Shown here: piece by piece, positions 45,142 to 54,510 of the stretch
Layout: each line of letters begins with the position of its first letter
How positions within the stretch are numbered: position 1 is the first letter of the stretch
Origin: an uncultured Collinsella sp.
Lineage (GTDB): Bacteria; Actinomycetota; Coriobacteriia; Coriobacteriales; Coriobacteriaceae
Length of the DNA: 64,000 nt
NCBI GenBank assembly: GCA_900540905.1
Contig: UQHR01000003.1
Span: forward strand, 1-64,000
Reading direction: 5' to 3'
Position numbers and translations under genes: made by a program
The notes under the pieces: generated by a model
Databases searched by the model: none
What the model was told of the DNA's origin: nothing
What the model saw: the letters and a program-made list of their open reading frames with translations, nothing else

Positions 45142-46422
45142 TTACCGTTCTGCAGCACGATCAAAATGCTTGCGTCCAAACAGCAGCAGCGCCGCGGGAA
45201 CTGCCGTTACGACCAGGCCCGCGCCTACGAGTGTCTGCTGCACGCCAAATGTCGACGCCAGCCACGGGGCGATCGCTAGCGGCGCCACGCCGGCGAACAT
45301 GTTACCAAAGCCCATGACCGAGTTGACGCGGCCGAGCTGCTCGAGCGGCGCCGTCGTTTGCACGATGGTGTTGTGGAGCGGGTTGACGACGCCCCAGGCC
45401 ACGCCCAGGGCGATCTGGCCGATGAGCGCCACACCCACGTACGGCGTGCCCACGTAAAGCAGGCTTCCCAGACCCACGGACATAAGCGCCACGAGCAGCG
45501 TTTTAAGACTGACGAGGCGCGGCGGCATGCGGAGCGCGACCACGGCGCCCAGCACTGCGCCCACGCCGCAGGCCGACGAGAGCCAGCCCATCCACTCGAC
45601 GCCGACGTGCAGGACGTCGCGATAGAAGAACGACTCCAGCGGGTCGAAGGCTCCGTAGCCAAAGTTCGAAAGAAAGATGATGCAGAAAAGTAGCGCGAGG
45701 ACGCTGTTGGTGAAGACCGTCTTGATGCTGGCCGCGAAGGTGGTGCGGGCGGACGTGTTGGGGTTGGAGCTTTGGCCCGCGCGCTTCCCCTCCTCTGCCG
45801 GATCGGCATCCGCCTGTCCGGCGACGCGACCTGCTTGCGGCTTAAACCCCCAGCCGGCAATGAATGCAAGCAGGGTGAACAGCATCATGAGCACGAACAC
45901 CGCGCGCGACGATGCGGCCGCCGCAACAAAGCCGCCCAGCGTGGGGCCGACGATAATGCTCACGTTAGAGAACATGGTGATGGCAGAGTTGATGTCTTTG
46001 AGCTCGACAGGGTCGTCGGTGAGGTAGGCCGGATAGGACGTGGCGATGGGCTGGGCGAACCCCATTACAAAGCCCAAGAGCACCGCGCCGGCAAGGACTG
46101 TTCCGGTCGCGCTGCCAAAGGCGATGATTGCCGCGCCCGTTGCCAGTGTGCTTACGATGCTCAACAAGAAATGGCGGCGCGGGCTCCATGCATCGAGCGC
46201 AGCGCCGCCCGCAAAGGACCCCAGAATCACGAAGACGTTCATAAACATGACGGCCAGCGACGTCGCGACGACCGAAGCGCCGTCCGCATAGGTGAGCGTT
46301 CCGATAACGCCGATAAAGTAGCTGGTCTGGAAGCCGGTGTAGATGAGAAATCGCATTGCCACCAGGCGCTTGGCCCGCGCGGACAGCGATGGTTGGGATT
46401 TAGGAAATGGAGATGTAGACAT
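45142..46422 (-). CDS. MFS transporter
   Basis: A 426-residue major facilitator protein with about 12 membrane helices in two six-helix halves, joined by a charged linker (residues ~195-230, QADADPAEEGKRAGQ...). The MFS motif-A-like loop is GGAALDAWSPRRHFL near residues 70-85. Its similarity to MdfA/Bcr-type or macrolide exporters is only general; the substrate is unknown. AAGGAG precedes the ATG at 46422. It is monocistronic between repeat-bearing spacers. Confidence 0.85.
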   Translation of the reverse strand: MSTSPFPKSQPSLSARAKRLVAMRFLIYTGFQTSYFIGVIGTLTYADGASVVATSLAVMFMNVFVILGSFAGGAALDAWSPRRHFLLSIVSTLATGAAIIAFGSATGTVLAGAVLLGFVMGFAQPIATSYPAYLTDDPVELKDINSAITMFSNVSIIVGPTLGGFVAAAASSRAVFVLMMLFTLLAFIAGWGFKPQAGRVAGQADADPAEEGKRAGQSSNPNTSARTTFAASIKTVFTNSVLALLFCIIFLSNFGYGAFDPLESFFYRDVLHVGVEWMGWLSSACGVGAVLGAVVALRMPPRLVSLKTLLVALMSVGLGSLLYVGTPYVGVALIGQIALGVAWGVVNPLHNTIVQTTAPLEQLGRVNSVMGFGNMFAGVAPLAIAPWLASTFGVQQTLVGAGLVVTAVPAALLLFGRKHFDRAAER

Positions 46423-46549
46423 GTGGGCTCCTTGTTGCATACGAATACGGGCCGCAGGCATTGACCGCCGACCATCGACTCAATCTTTCTGTTTGTAACG
46501 TTAAGGACGCATCGGGCCCCTTCTCTCCGTCTTCGCCCGGATGAACTAC

Positions 46550-46586
46550 TTGGTAGATTTTAAGGCATGTCCCAAAAATCTACCAA
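46550..46586. repeat. Inverted repeat upstream of the MFS gene
   Basis: Perfect 12-bp arms TTGGTAGATTTT (46550-46561) and AAAATCTACCAA (46575-46586). It lies in the 336-base gap between the MFS start and the MoaC-MobB stop. Confidence 0.65.
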
Positions 46587-46592
46587 AGCAAA

Positions 46593-46624
46593 GGCCACCA
46601 CAAAGGTGCCTGCCTGTGGTGGCC
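46593..46624 (-). repeat. Palindromic repeat family B, copy 4
   Basis: GGCCACCACA (46593-46602) with TGTGGTGGCC (46615-46624); the loop is shortened compared with other copies. Confidence 0.7.
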
Positions 46625-46647
46625 CAATGATATGGCAGCGTAGCGAG

Positions 46648-46745
46648 CCGGTTCCAAGTGCCCCAGGTCGCCCCGAAAGAGGAGCGACGCGTACTTTGGT
46701 ACGCGAGCGACGGCTTGAGGGGCGAGATGGGGTGCTTGGGGCCGG
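46648..46745. other. Nested hairpin behind the MoaC-MobB gene
   Basis: Four helices stack: CCGG (46648-46651 with 46742-46745), a 12-bp helix CCAAGTGCCCCA with two mismatches, CGCCCC/GGGGCG, and a terminal GCGTAC-tttg-GTACGC. It starts 14 bases after the stop codon at 46759. It may be a 3' structure or another repeat element. Confidence 0.55.
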
Positions 46746-46758
46746 CGCAGCGTCAAGC

Positions 46759-48060
46759 CTAAAGATGGTCTTGGATCAGGTCGCAGATGGCTCGGGCGTC
46801 GTTGATGTTGATGGCTCGGGTCGCAAAGCCGGCGTCGAAGGCCTGACGCGCCAGGGCCTCGTTGCAGGCAAGGGCCAGCGTGTGACCGTCGACCAGGTCG
46901 AGCGAGCTCTTGCCGCGCAGACGGTCAACACCCGAGCGCGCGACCACAATATTGTCGAAGCCCTCGGCCTTGTAGCCCTCGATGATCACCACGTCGACAT
47001 CGTTGTAACGCGACAGCAGCTCGCGCGCGGGCATCTCGTCCTCCTCGCGCGTATCGGCGTACTCCGCCCAGCGCGTGGCGCAGATGAGGCCCACGTGCTT
47101 GGAGCCGGCCTGGTGATGGCGCCAGGTGTCCTTAGCGGGCACATCGATATCAAAGCCGTGATGCCCATGATGCTTGAGCGAACCCACGCGCAGGCCGCGG
47201 CGGGTGAGCTCGGCGATGACCTTCTCGACAAGTGTGGTCTTGCCCGAGTTTTGGTAGCCGATAAACGCGATCGCGGGGACGGCCGGTGCCGGAGCTGCGG
47301 GCGCGACGGCGACGGGTGCGCTCGCGGGCGCGGCACCGTCAGCGGCCACGGCCTCAACGGCAGCGGCCTGACGCTCGGCGCGGTCCCACACGCCCGAGCG
47401 GCCGCCCTCCTTGTGCAGCAGGCGCACGTCGACGATCTCCATGCCGCGATCGACCGCCTTGCACATGTCATAGATCGTTAGGCAAGCAGCACTCGCGCCG
47501 GTCAGAGCCTCCATCTCAATACCCGTCTTACCCGTCACGCCCGCCGTGACCAGCACGTGAAAGCCAACCTGCCCGTCCGCGCGCGCCGGTGCCCAGCCCT
47601 CGGGCACGTCCTCGGCCGGCGTCCCCGCCGGAGCGATGGGCGCAATGTCGCACTTACTCTTGGTAATGAGCAGCGGATGGCACATGGGAATGATGTCGCT
47701 CGTGCGCTTGATGGCCATAATGCCCGCCACGCGCGCGCAGGCAAGCACATCGCCCTTTTTGGCGCGGTCCTGCAGCACCATGGCCTGCGTCTCGGGGTGC
47801 ATGAGGATGGTGCCCTCGGCGATGGCAATGCGATGGGTCTCGGCCTTGTCGGACACATCGACCATGCGTACCTCGCCCTTGGCGTCCACGTGCGTCAGCT
47901 CGTCGCGACGGGCGTCGCGGGTGGGCTCGGCGACAGCGCTGGCAGTCGGCTGCGCGGACGCGTCGGCGTTGCCAGCATTCGCCGCAGCCGTGACTTTGTG
48001 GGCAGACATCGCGGCCCTGCGAGCGGCCTTGGTGGCATCGGCGTACCTGCTCTTGGCCAT
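46759..48060 (-). CDS. MoaC-MobB fusion for molybdenum cofactor synthesis
   Basis: A 433-residue two-domain protein. After a 60-residue alanine-rich lead, residues ~65-225 match MoaC (cyclic pyranopterin monophosphate synthase: THVDAKGEVRMVDVSDK, MCHPL, GKTGIEMEALTGAS). Residues ~265-433 match MobB, the GTP-binding adaptor, with P-loop IGYQNSGKTTLVE and LKHHGH. An alanine/proline linker joins them. MoaC works right after MoaA, whose gene precedes by four bases; MobB acts at the last step. GGAGGA stands before the ATG at 48060. No other moa, moe or mob gene is in the window. Confidence 0.9.
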   Translation of the reverse strand: MAKSRYADATKAARRAAMSAHKVTAAANAGNADASAQPTASAVAEPTRDARRDELTHVDAKGEVRMVDVSDKAETHRIAIAEGTILMHPETQAMVLQDRAKKGDVLACARVAGIMAIKRTSDIIPMCHPLLITKSKCDIAPIAPAGTPAEDVPEGWAPARADGQVGFHVLVTAGVTGKTGIEMEALTGASAACLTIYDMCKAVDRGMEIVDVRLLHKEGGRSGVWDRAERQAAAVEAVAADGAAPASAPVAVAPAAPAPAVPAIAFIGYQNSGKTTLVEKVIAELTRRGLRVGSLKHHGHHGFDIDVPAKDTWRHHQAGSKHVGLICATRWAEYADTREEDEMPARELLSRYNDVDVVIIEGYKAEGFDNIVVARSGVDRLRGKSSLDLVDGHTLALACNEALARQAFDAGFATRAININDARAICDLIQDHL

Positions 48061-48064
48061 ATGA

Positions 48065-49120
48065 TCATCCTCCGATTTGGGACATAAATCGTTGCGTGCC
48101 CTCAATTATCGCGTGTTCCTGCGGTTTGTGGGCCACGGCATCGCGCCAAATCGAAAGTACCTGCATATCATCACCACGGCGCAGCGCCTCACGCACCGAA
48201 TACTCGGCATCGCTGAACAGGCACGGACGCACGTTGCCATCGGCCGTCAGGCGCAGACGGTTGCAGTTCGCACAAAAATGATTGGACATGGCGCTAATAA
48301 AGCCGACCGTTCCCGCCGCGCCCGGAAAGTGCCAATAGCGCGCAGGGCCTGCGCCGGCAGGAGCGTCGTTGATGTCGAGCGGCTCGAGCTCGCCCAGACC
48401 CACCGCGGCGGCCCCGGCATTGATGCGCGCCCGCAACTCGACGCTCGGCACGGTATCGCTCGCGTCCCACAGCTCGGGATTGAGCGCGGGCGCATGCGGG
48501 TCCACAGCGCAATGCGAGCTCGTACGCTCGTCGCCAATGGGCATGTATTCGATAAAGCGCAGGTGGATGGGGCGGTCGACGGTCAGGCGCGCGAGGGCCG
48601 CCACATCCTGGTTGAGCCGGCGCACAACAACGCAGTTGACCTTAACGGGCTCAAAGCCCCAAGCCAGTGCCGCGTCGATGCCAGCCATGGTCTGCTCGAG
48701 TCGACCCAGGCGCGTGATCTTTCCAAAGAGCGTAGGGTCGAGCGTGTCGAGCGAAATGTTGACGCGGTTAAGCCCGGCATCTTTGAGCTGCGGCGCCAGC
48801 TTGGGCAGCAGGGCGCCATTGGTGGTGAGCGAGATGTCCTCGATCTGCGGAATCGCACGGATGTCACGAATAAGCGGGATGATACGGCGGCTGACCAGCG
48901 GCTCGCCGCCCGTCAGGCGCACGCGGCGAATGCCCTCCCCCGCCACCAAGCGCACAAAGCGGGCGATTTCCTCGGCGCTGAGCAGCTCGTCGTGTGCACG
49001 GGGCGCCACGCCATCGGCCGGCATGCAGTAAATGCAGCGGAAATTGCACTTGTCGGTAACGGCAATGCGCAGGTAGTTGATGTCGCGGCCAAAGCCGTCA
49101 TGTTGCACGCGCCCGTCCAC
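48065..49120 (-). CDS. moaA: GTP 3',8-cyclase
   Basis: A radical SAM enzyme that starts molybdopterin synthesis from GTP. In 351 residues: the N-terminal cluster motif CNFRCIYC (residues 25-32), SAM motif GGEPL, and the C-terminal cluster cysteines in CANCNRLRLTADGNVRPC. The usual C-terminal double-glycine ending is present (QIGG). The start is GTG at 49120 with GGGAGGG five bases upstream. It is the first gene of a two-gene Moco operon; no molybdenum riboswitch was recognised upstream. Confidence 0.95.
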   Translation of the reverse strand: MDGRVQHDGFGRDINYLRIAVTDKCNFRCIYCMPADGVAPRAHDELLSAEEIARFVRLVAGEGIRRVRLTGGEPLVSRRIIPLIRDIRAIPQIEDISLTTNGALLPKLAPQLKDAGLNRVNISLDTLDPTLFGKITRLGRLEQTMAGIDAALAWGFEPVKVNCVVVRRLNQDVAALARLTVDRPIHLRFIEYMPIGDERTSSHCAVDPHAPALNPELWDASDTVPSVELRARINAGAAAVGLGELEPLDINDAPAGAGPARYWHFPGAAGTVGFISAMSNHFCANCNRLRLTADGNVRPCLFSDAEYSVREALRRGDDMQVLSIWRDAVAHKPQEHAIIEGTQRFMSQIGG

Positions 49121-49254
49121 GCAACCCTCCCCTCACGCGGCGTTTTATTCTTCGGAAAACATAATACCCCACGGGAGAATCATGCCGACACCCGTACGAC
49201 AGGACAGGTCGCTTCGAGCAAGACCGGCTTCCCAAGCCCATCCTCAGCATACAG

Positions 49255-49315
49255 ACCATCACAACATTCGATGCTTTTCCCGTTTTTGGCGAAAAACGCC
49301 GAATGTTGTGATGGT
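49255..49315 (-). repeat. Palindromic repeat family A, copy 4
   Basis: ACCATCACAACATTCG (49255-49270) with complement (49300-49315). Outer pairs A-T replace the G-C of copy 1 on both arms. It lies 41 bases after the DUF559-like gene stop. Confidence 0.85.
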
Positions 49316-49355
49316 TTGCCTGCCCGCAGCGCCCCGTAGAAGGGCCAAAACGCCC

Positions 49356-50393
49356 CTAAAGACCGCCCTCCCAGTGTCGAATCACGAATTCTCGCAGGTC
49401 GTTTTGACGTCTCTGAAACGTTTCGCTTCGGTCGCACTTAAGGCCCATAGCGAGCGCAATGGCATTCATCGCCCGGTGCAATTGCAGCTGATGGGCAAAC
49501 TGAGTCCCAGTGAGGACGATCATCCTAAAGCCCAGCGCGCTCAGAACGGTCATACGCTCCGCGTCCGACGCGCTGCGCTGTTTATCAAGATGGTCCGAGC
49601 CGTTGTATTCAATCCCCGTACCGCTCGCAGGTGCATATACATCGATCTCGAAATACCCGGCCTTAGCGAGATATTTGAACTCGTTGGGAACATCGACCCG
49701 ATGGTTGAGCTCAACCCTGGTGTACCCGAGCCCACCCTGGGAACGCTTCGCGACGACCATGATTGCAGTGGCCGTCTCCATGGGCGACCGCGCGCCATCA
49801 TGCACGCGCTTGAGCACGGCAGCCGCACGTGTAGCCCCCTGACGAGATCGATTTTCATCGCAATAAGCGATCAGGTCGGCAACGGTGTACCTCTGCCCCA
49901 TCTCGATATAATCGTCTGTCGCCAGATGATTCAAATGGTATCGGGCGCAGATTTCATACCCATATTCCAGCTGCTCGGGCTCGCTCATCCGCGAACCCGC
50001 CTGTACGAAGCACATGGCCTCATCAACCACCAGAAGGCCTTCTGCTACCTCGATAAGATGGTCCGAAGGAATGGGCGCCCCAAACACATGGCGTCGGAGA
50101 CCCGCCGGCCGAGAGCGCTCGAAATCGAAGCTAACCAGCGTGTCAATACGGTCGAGCTCCTCATGTGGGATGCCAAGTGAGGCCAGATAGTCGGTAACAA
50201 TCTCGACCGCCGCAGATATTCTCAGCCCCTTGGCATCTAGTCCCAATTTGGGCAAGCCCGCAGTCGGCTCCGCCTCGTCGGCAATCGAGTCCTCATCGTA
50301 TAGGCTGCTTGCTCGCGAGAGCGGCTCGGACAGGCGCGCCACGTTGTGGTACAGCCAGGCAGTCTTATGGGACAGGACAATCGGCAGGTCCAT
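49356..50393 (-). CDS. DUF559-like protein (PD-(D/E)XK nuclease fold)
   Basis: A 345-residue protein. The C-terminal third reads FEIDVYAPASGTGIEYNGSDHLDKQRSASDAER...GFRMIVLT, the pattern of DUF559/Vsr-like endonuclease folds (acidic E..D, then EY, then a strand). The N-terminal 200 residues are without a clear domain and resemble the N-terminal part of AbiEi-like proteins only loosely. No partner gene lies beside it. The ATG at 50393 has GGAGGG upstream. Enzymatic activity is unproven. Confidence 0.7.
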   Translation of the reverse strand: MDLPIVLSHKTAWLYHNVARLSEPLSRASSLYDEDSIADEAEPTAGLPKLGLDAKGLRISAAVEIVTDYLASLGIPHEELDRIDTLVSFDFERSRPAGLRRHVFGAPIPSDHLIEVAEGLLVVDEAMCFVQAGSRMSEPEQLEYGYEICARYHLNHLATDDYIEMGQRYTVADLIAYCDENRSRQGATRAAAVLKRVHDGARSPMETATAIMVVAKRSQGGLGYTRVELNHRVDVPNEFKYLAKAGYFEIDVYAPASGTGIEYNGSDHLDKQRSASDAERMTVLSALGFRMIVLTGTQFAHQLQLHRAMNAIALAMGLKCDRSETFQRRQNDLREFVIRHWEGGL

Positions 50394-50493
50394 GAGCCCT
50401 CCAATGGGTCGGATAACCAACCTTATTCCCCTGCTCGCGGATTCGCACACCTTCGCATGCAAGTTAGTGATTCCACCCGATCGGATGACAGAA

Positions 50494-50558
50494 AAACCGT
50501 CCCAACATTCGATGCTTTTCCCGATATTGGCAAAAAACGTCGAATGTTGGGACGGTTT
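50494..50558 (-). repeat. Palindromic repeat family A, copy 5
   Basis: Perfect 19-bp arms identical to those of copy 1 (50494-50512 with 50540-50558) but with a different loop. Five T follow on the minus strand. It is behind the second ABC exporter gene. Confidence 0.85.
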
Positions 50559-50608
50559 GAGGCGGGGTGAGGGACGCGGAGGGCCAGGTTCAACTGCGCC
50601 CCGGCGGG

Positions 50609-52507
50609 TTAATCCAACTCTTTCAAGCCATGTGCTAACTGCCAGTACTCGCCGTGCTGGGCGAGCAGTTCCTCGTGGGTACCGCGCTCGATGATGCGGC
50701 CGTGCTCTAGGACCATGATGGCATCGGCATCGCGGACGGTGGACAGGCGGTGCGCGATCATAAACGTGGTGCGGCCGCGCATGATGCGGTCCATGCCACG
50801 TTCGATGAGCTTTTCGGTACGTGTGTCGATGCTCGAAGTTGCCTCGTCCAAGATGAGCACCGGCGGGTCGGCCACGGCCACGCGCGCAATGGCGAGCAGC
50901 TGGCGCTGGCCCTGCGACAGGTTGGCACCATCGGCCGTGACCGGCGTGTCGTAGCCTCTAGGCAGGCGGCGGATAAACGAGTCGGCGCAGGCGGCCTCGG
51001 CAGCGGCGCGCACCTCCTCGTCGGTCGCGTCGAGCTTGCCAAAGCGGATGTTCTGCGCAATGGTGCCGCTAAACAGGTGCGTATCCTGCAGCACAATGCC
51101 CAGCGAGCCGCGCAGACTAGCCTTGGCGATATGCTTGACGTCGATGCCGTCGTACGTGATCTCACCGCCATCGACCTCGTAGAAGCGGTTGATGAGGTTG
51201 GTAATGGTCGTCTTTCCGGCACCCGTGGAGCCAACAAACGCGATCTTCTGCCCCGGCTTGGCAAACAGGTTGAGGTCCGCGAGCACACGGGTGCCGGGCA
51301 CGTAGGAAAAGTCCACGGCATGGAAGCGCACGTCGCCGGCAAGTGGCACCAGGCCCGTGACAAGCTCGGTACCGTCGGCGCTCACCGCGCGGCCCGACTC
51401 GTCAACGGCGGCAACATCATGCAGGTGCCCGTATGCGCCCACGCCCTGACCTTCGGGAATCTTCCACGCCCACGCGGCGTCGCCCGTCTGTACCAGCTCA
51501 ACGCAGCCCTCATCCACCTCGGGCTGCAGGTCCATGGCGGCAAAAAGGCGCTCGGCACCGGCCAGCGCATTAAGCAAAAAGTTGCCGAGCTGGGTGAACT
51601 GGTTGATGGGCATGGCCGCCTGGCGCACAAAGACCAGATAGCTCGCGAGCGCGCCCACATCGGCTAGGCCGTTAATGCAGAGCATGCCACCCGCGACGGC
51701 AACGATGGCGTAGTTTGCGTAGCCGATTGCGACGGTCATGGGCACCATGGAGTTGGCGTAGGCCTGCGCAGCGCCACTGGTACGGCGCAGCTCTTGGTTG
51801 CGCGCATCGAAACCGGCAACATTGGCCTGCTCATGGTTAAAAACCTTGATGACCTTTTGGCCCGAGACCATCTCCTCGACGTATCCGTCCAGATCGCCGA
51901 GTGATGCCTGCTGGGCAGCAAAGAAGCGCTTGGAGCGCATGCCCGAGTAGCGCGCGTACAGCACGATGGCCGCGTCGCACACAAGCGTGATGATCGTAAG
52001 CCGCCAGTTAAGGATGACGAGCATGGCCGTCGTGCCGATCACCTGGATTGTCGCCTGAATCACGTTGGCAAAGCTGTTGTTGAGCGCCTCGGAGACCGTG
52101 TCGACATCGTTGGTGAAAAAGCTCATGATGTCGCCCGAGCGCGTGCTGTCGAAATAGCTGAGCGGCAACGTCTGAATGTGCGCGAACAGGTCGCGGCGAA
52201 TGTCGGACACCACGCGCTGGGCTGCGCGCACCATGATTTGCGAATAGCCCAGGGCCGACAGCACGCCCGCGGCGTAGATGGCGGCCGTAAAGAGAACCTG
52301 CTTGGTGAGCAGCTCCTCCCCGCCCGTAGTCAGGCCGTTGACGATGGGGCGCACCATGTATGTGCCGGCAAGACTCGCGATGGCGGCGATAGAGGCGAGC
52401 ACGCCCACCGCGAGCAGCGAGAACTTGGCGTGGCCCATGTAGCTGAGCAGGCGGCGGAGCGTCTGTCCCAGATTGGCTGGACGGGCCTGAGCGGATGTCT
52501 TAGGCAT
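50609..52507 (-). CDS. Heterodimeric ABC exporter, subunit with canonical ATP site
   Basis: A 632-residue half-exporter. Membrane domain of six helices (about residues 25-330), an insert of ~40 residues between membrane and ATPase domains (QTGDAAWAWKIPEGQGV...), then Walker A GSTGAGKTT, signature LSQGQRQL and Walker B LILDEATSSID with the catalytic Glu. The start at 52507 (AGAAGGTGAG upstream) overlaps the preceding gene by eight bases, so the two subunits are coupled. The pair resembles BmrCD/EfrAB/LmrCD drug exporters; the substrate is unknown. Confidence 0.88.
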   Translation of the reverse strand: MPKTSAQARPANLGQTLRRLLSYMGHAKFSLLAVGVLASIAAIASLAGTYMVRPIVNGLTTGGEELLTKQVLFTAAIYAAGVLSALGYSQIMVRAAQRVVSDIRRDLFAHIQTLPLSYFDSTRSGDIMSFFTNDVDTVSEALNNSFANVIQATIQVIGTTAMLVILNWRLTIITLVCDAAIVLYARYSGMRSKRFFAAQQASLGDLDGYVEEMVSGQKVIKVFNHEQANVAGFDARNQELRRTSGAAQAYANSMVPMTVAIGYANYAIVAVAGGMLCINGLADVGALASYLVFVRQAAMPINQFTQLGNFLLNALAGAERLFAAMDLQPEVDEGCVELVQTGDAAWAWKIPEGQGVGAYGHLHDVAAVDESGRAVSADGTELVTGLVPLAGDVRFHAVDFSYVPGTRVLADLNLFAKPGQKIAFVGSTGAGKTTITNLINRFYEVDGGEITYDGIDVKHIAKASLRGSLGIVLQDTHLFSGTIAQNIRFGKLDATDEEVRAAAEAACADSFIRRLPRGYDTPVTADGANLSQGQRQLLAIARVAVADPPVLILDEATSSIDTRTEKLIERGMDRIMRGRTTFMIAHRLSTVRDADAIMVLEHGRIIERGTHEELLAQHGEYWQLAHGLKELD

Positions 52508-54323
52508 GGCGCTCACCTTCTTCCATGGCTCGAATTGATCCGCTGGGGACGGAGGAAAACGGACCATCCGCACCGTCGTCACCGTCGTCCGCATCCCCCG
52601 CGAACTCCATCTGCGAGGCGTAAATCTCCTGGTAGATGTTGTCGTCCGCCAGCAGCTCCTCGTGCGTGCCCACGCCGTGGATGCGCCCGTCGTCCAGGAC
52701 CACAATGCGATCGGCATCCATGACACTCGCGATACGCTGGGCAATGATAATCACGGTCGTATCGGGAATCTGAGCGATATGCTCGCGGATCTTGGCGTCG
52801 GTCGCCATATCGACCGCGCTCGTCGAGTCATCAAAAATGAGCACACGCGGATGCTTGAGCAGCGTGCGCGCGATGCACAGGCGCTGCTTCTGCCCGCCCG
52901 AGACGCCGGCGCCACCCTGGCCCAGCTCGCCATCGAGCCCGCCGATGCGGTCCAGGAACTCGTCCACACACGCCGCACGGCAGGCACGCAGCAGCTCCTC
53001 GTCGGTGGCATCGGGCGCGCCCCACTGCAGGTTCTCGCGCACGGTGCCCGTAAACAGCACGTTCTTTTGCAACACGATGCCCACGGCATCGCGCAGGGCA
53101 ACAAGGTCGTAGTCGCGTACGTCTCGTCCGCCCACCAGCACGGCGCCCTCGGTGGCGTCGTACAGGCGCGCGATGGGCTGCACGAGCGAGCTCTTGCCCG
53201 AGCCCGTGCCGCCGAGCACACCCACCGTGGAGCCGGGCTCGATGCGAAGGTCGATATGCTCGAGCACGTCCTCGGCAGCATCCGCGCGGTACTTAAACGA
53301 CACGTCGCGAAACTCGACACTCCCGTCGGCCACCTCGCATACAGCTGCATCGGCAGCGGGCGCTTGGATAAGCGACCGCTCGTCAATCACCCGCGAGATG
53401 CGCTCCACACTGGCAAGTGCGCGCGTGAGCAGCAAAAACACGTTGGATATCATCATGAGCGAGTTCATGATCAGCAGCACGTAGCTCATAAAGCCCGTGA
53501 GCGAGCCCACGCCCAGCTCGCCGGCAAGGATCATGCGGCCGCCGATCCACAGAATGGAAAGCGCGGCAACGTACATTGACAGTTGAAACACCGGCAGGTT
53601 GAGCACGGCGTTGCCAAAGGTCTTTGTGGCGGTGTGCGCAAGCTCAGCATTGACGGTGTCGAACTTGGCCTGCTCGTGCTCGGCGCGCACGTAGGCTTTG
53701 ACGGCACGCACGGCGGTGAGGTCTTCCTGCACCACGCCGTTGAGGTGGTCCATCGAAGTTTGGAGCTGGCGGTAGAGCGGACTCACTCGCCAGGTGATAA
53801 CGCCGAGCACGATCGCCAGCACGGGCAGGATGATCGCAAAGACCGTGGCGAGCGGGCGCGACAGCATTAGCGCATAGATAAGGCCGACGATAAGGGTCAC
53901 AGGGCCGCGCACCATGGGGCGAAAGCCGTTGCCGATGGCGTTTTGGATGACGGTGATGTCGGTGGTCATGCGGGTGACAAGCGAGCTGGCGTCGTAGTTG
54001 TCCAGGTTGCCAAAGGCGAGCGTCTGGATCTTGCGATACTCGGTCTCGCGCAGATTGGCGCCCAGACCCGAGGCAACGCGGGCGGATGTGCGGGCATAGC
54101 CCAGGCCCAATACCAGCGAAAACGCCGCACACACCAGCATGCACGCGCCTTGTAGCAGCATGTAGTTGACGTCGCCCGTGGGCACGCCCACGTCGATGAT
54201 GTTGGCCATGATGACCGGGATAAACAGCTCGAGCGCGGTCTCGACCGAGACGAAAATCACGCCGAGAATGGCATCGCGGCGGTATGCCCCCAAGTGGGAA
54301 AACAAGATTTTGAGATTGCGCAC
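52500..54323 (-). CDS. Heterodimeric ABC exporter, subunit with degenerate ATP site
   Basis: A 607-residue half-exporter with six membrane helices, Walker A GGTGSGKSS, signature VSGGQKQR, but Walker B LIFDDSTSAVD, where Asp replaces the catalytic Glu. This is the usual asymmetry of heterodimeric exporters. The GTG start at 54323 is followed by RNLKILFSHL. The last ~30 codons (GPFSSVPSGSIR...) coincide with a copy of a palindromic intergenic repeat that recurs at 59270, so the tail was probably gained from repeat DNA. Confidence 0.88.
   Translation of the reverse strand: MRNLKILFSHLGAYRRDAILGVIFVSVETALELFIPVIMANIIDVGVPTGDVNYMLLQGACMLVCAAFSLVLGLGYARTSARVASGLGANLRETEYRKIQTLAFGNLDNYDASSLVTRMTTDITVIQNAIGNGFRPMVRGPVTLIVGLIYALMLSRPLATVFAIILPVLAIVLGVITWRVSPLYRQLQTSMDHLNGVVQEDLTAVRAVKAYVRAEHEQAKFDTVNAELAHTATKTFGNAVLNLPVFQLSMYVAALSILWIGGRMILAGELGVGSLTGFMSYVLLIMNSLMMISNVFLLLTRALASVERISRVIDERSLIQAPAADAAVCEVADGSVEFRDVSFKYRADAAEDVLEHIDLRIEPGSTVGVLGGTGSGKSSLVQPIARLYDATEGAVLVGGRDVRDYDLVALRDAVGIVLQKNVLFTGTVRENLQWGAPDATDEELLRACRAACVDEFLDRIGGLDGELGQGGAGVSGGQKQRLCIARTLLKHPRVLIFDDSTSAVDMATDAKIREHIAQIPDTTVIIIAQRIASVMDADRIVVLDDGRIHGVGTHEELLADDNIYQEIYASQMEFAGDADDGDDGADGPFSSVPSGSIRAMEEGERHA
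52536..52565 (-). repeat. Repeat family D, copy within the ABC exporter 3' end
   Basis: On the minus strand this matches the intergenic hairpin at 59270-59300 at all but about three of 30 positions. It encodes GPFSSVPSGS in the exporter's reading frame. Confidence 0.75.
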
Positions 54324-54510
54324 GCAGGTTCATCCCCCATCAAACGTTGTTCGCAAACGCACGTATTATTGCGCGCCGAGCGGGCGTGTCAAGTGTTCCG
54401 AAATCGATTTCTACAAGGCCGGCGCAGGCGCTAAGTCCGCGCGGCGCGTGACCGTATTCAAATGGAAATGATTGAAGGCGCGATTTTTCGCCCCACCGGC
54501 AACATAGACC

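Noticed and set aside
49121..49355. Molybdenum-cofactor riboswitch upstream of moaA
   Set aside because: The spacer holds a family A palindrome and no recognisable riboswitch core.
33615..50558. CRISPR array, suggested by recurring palindromes
   Set aside because: The copies are kilobases apart, lie singly behind genes and have no spacers or cas genes.
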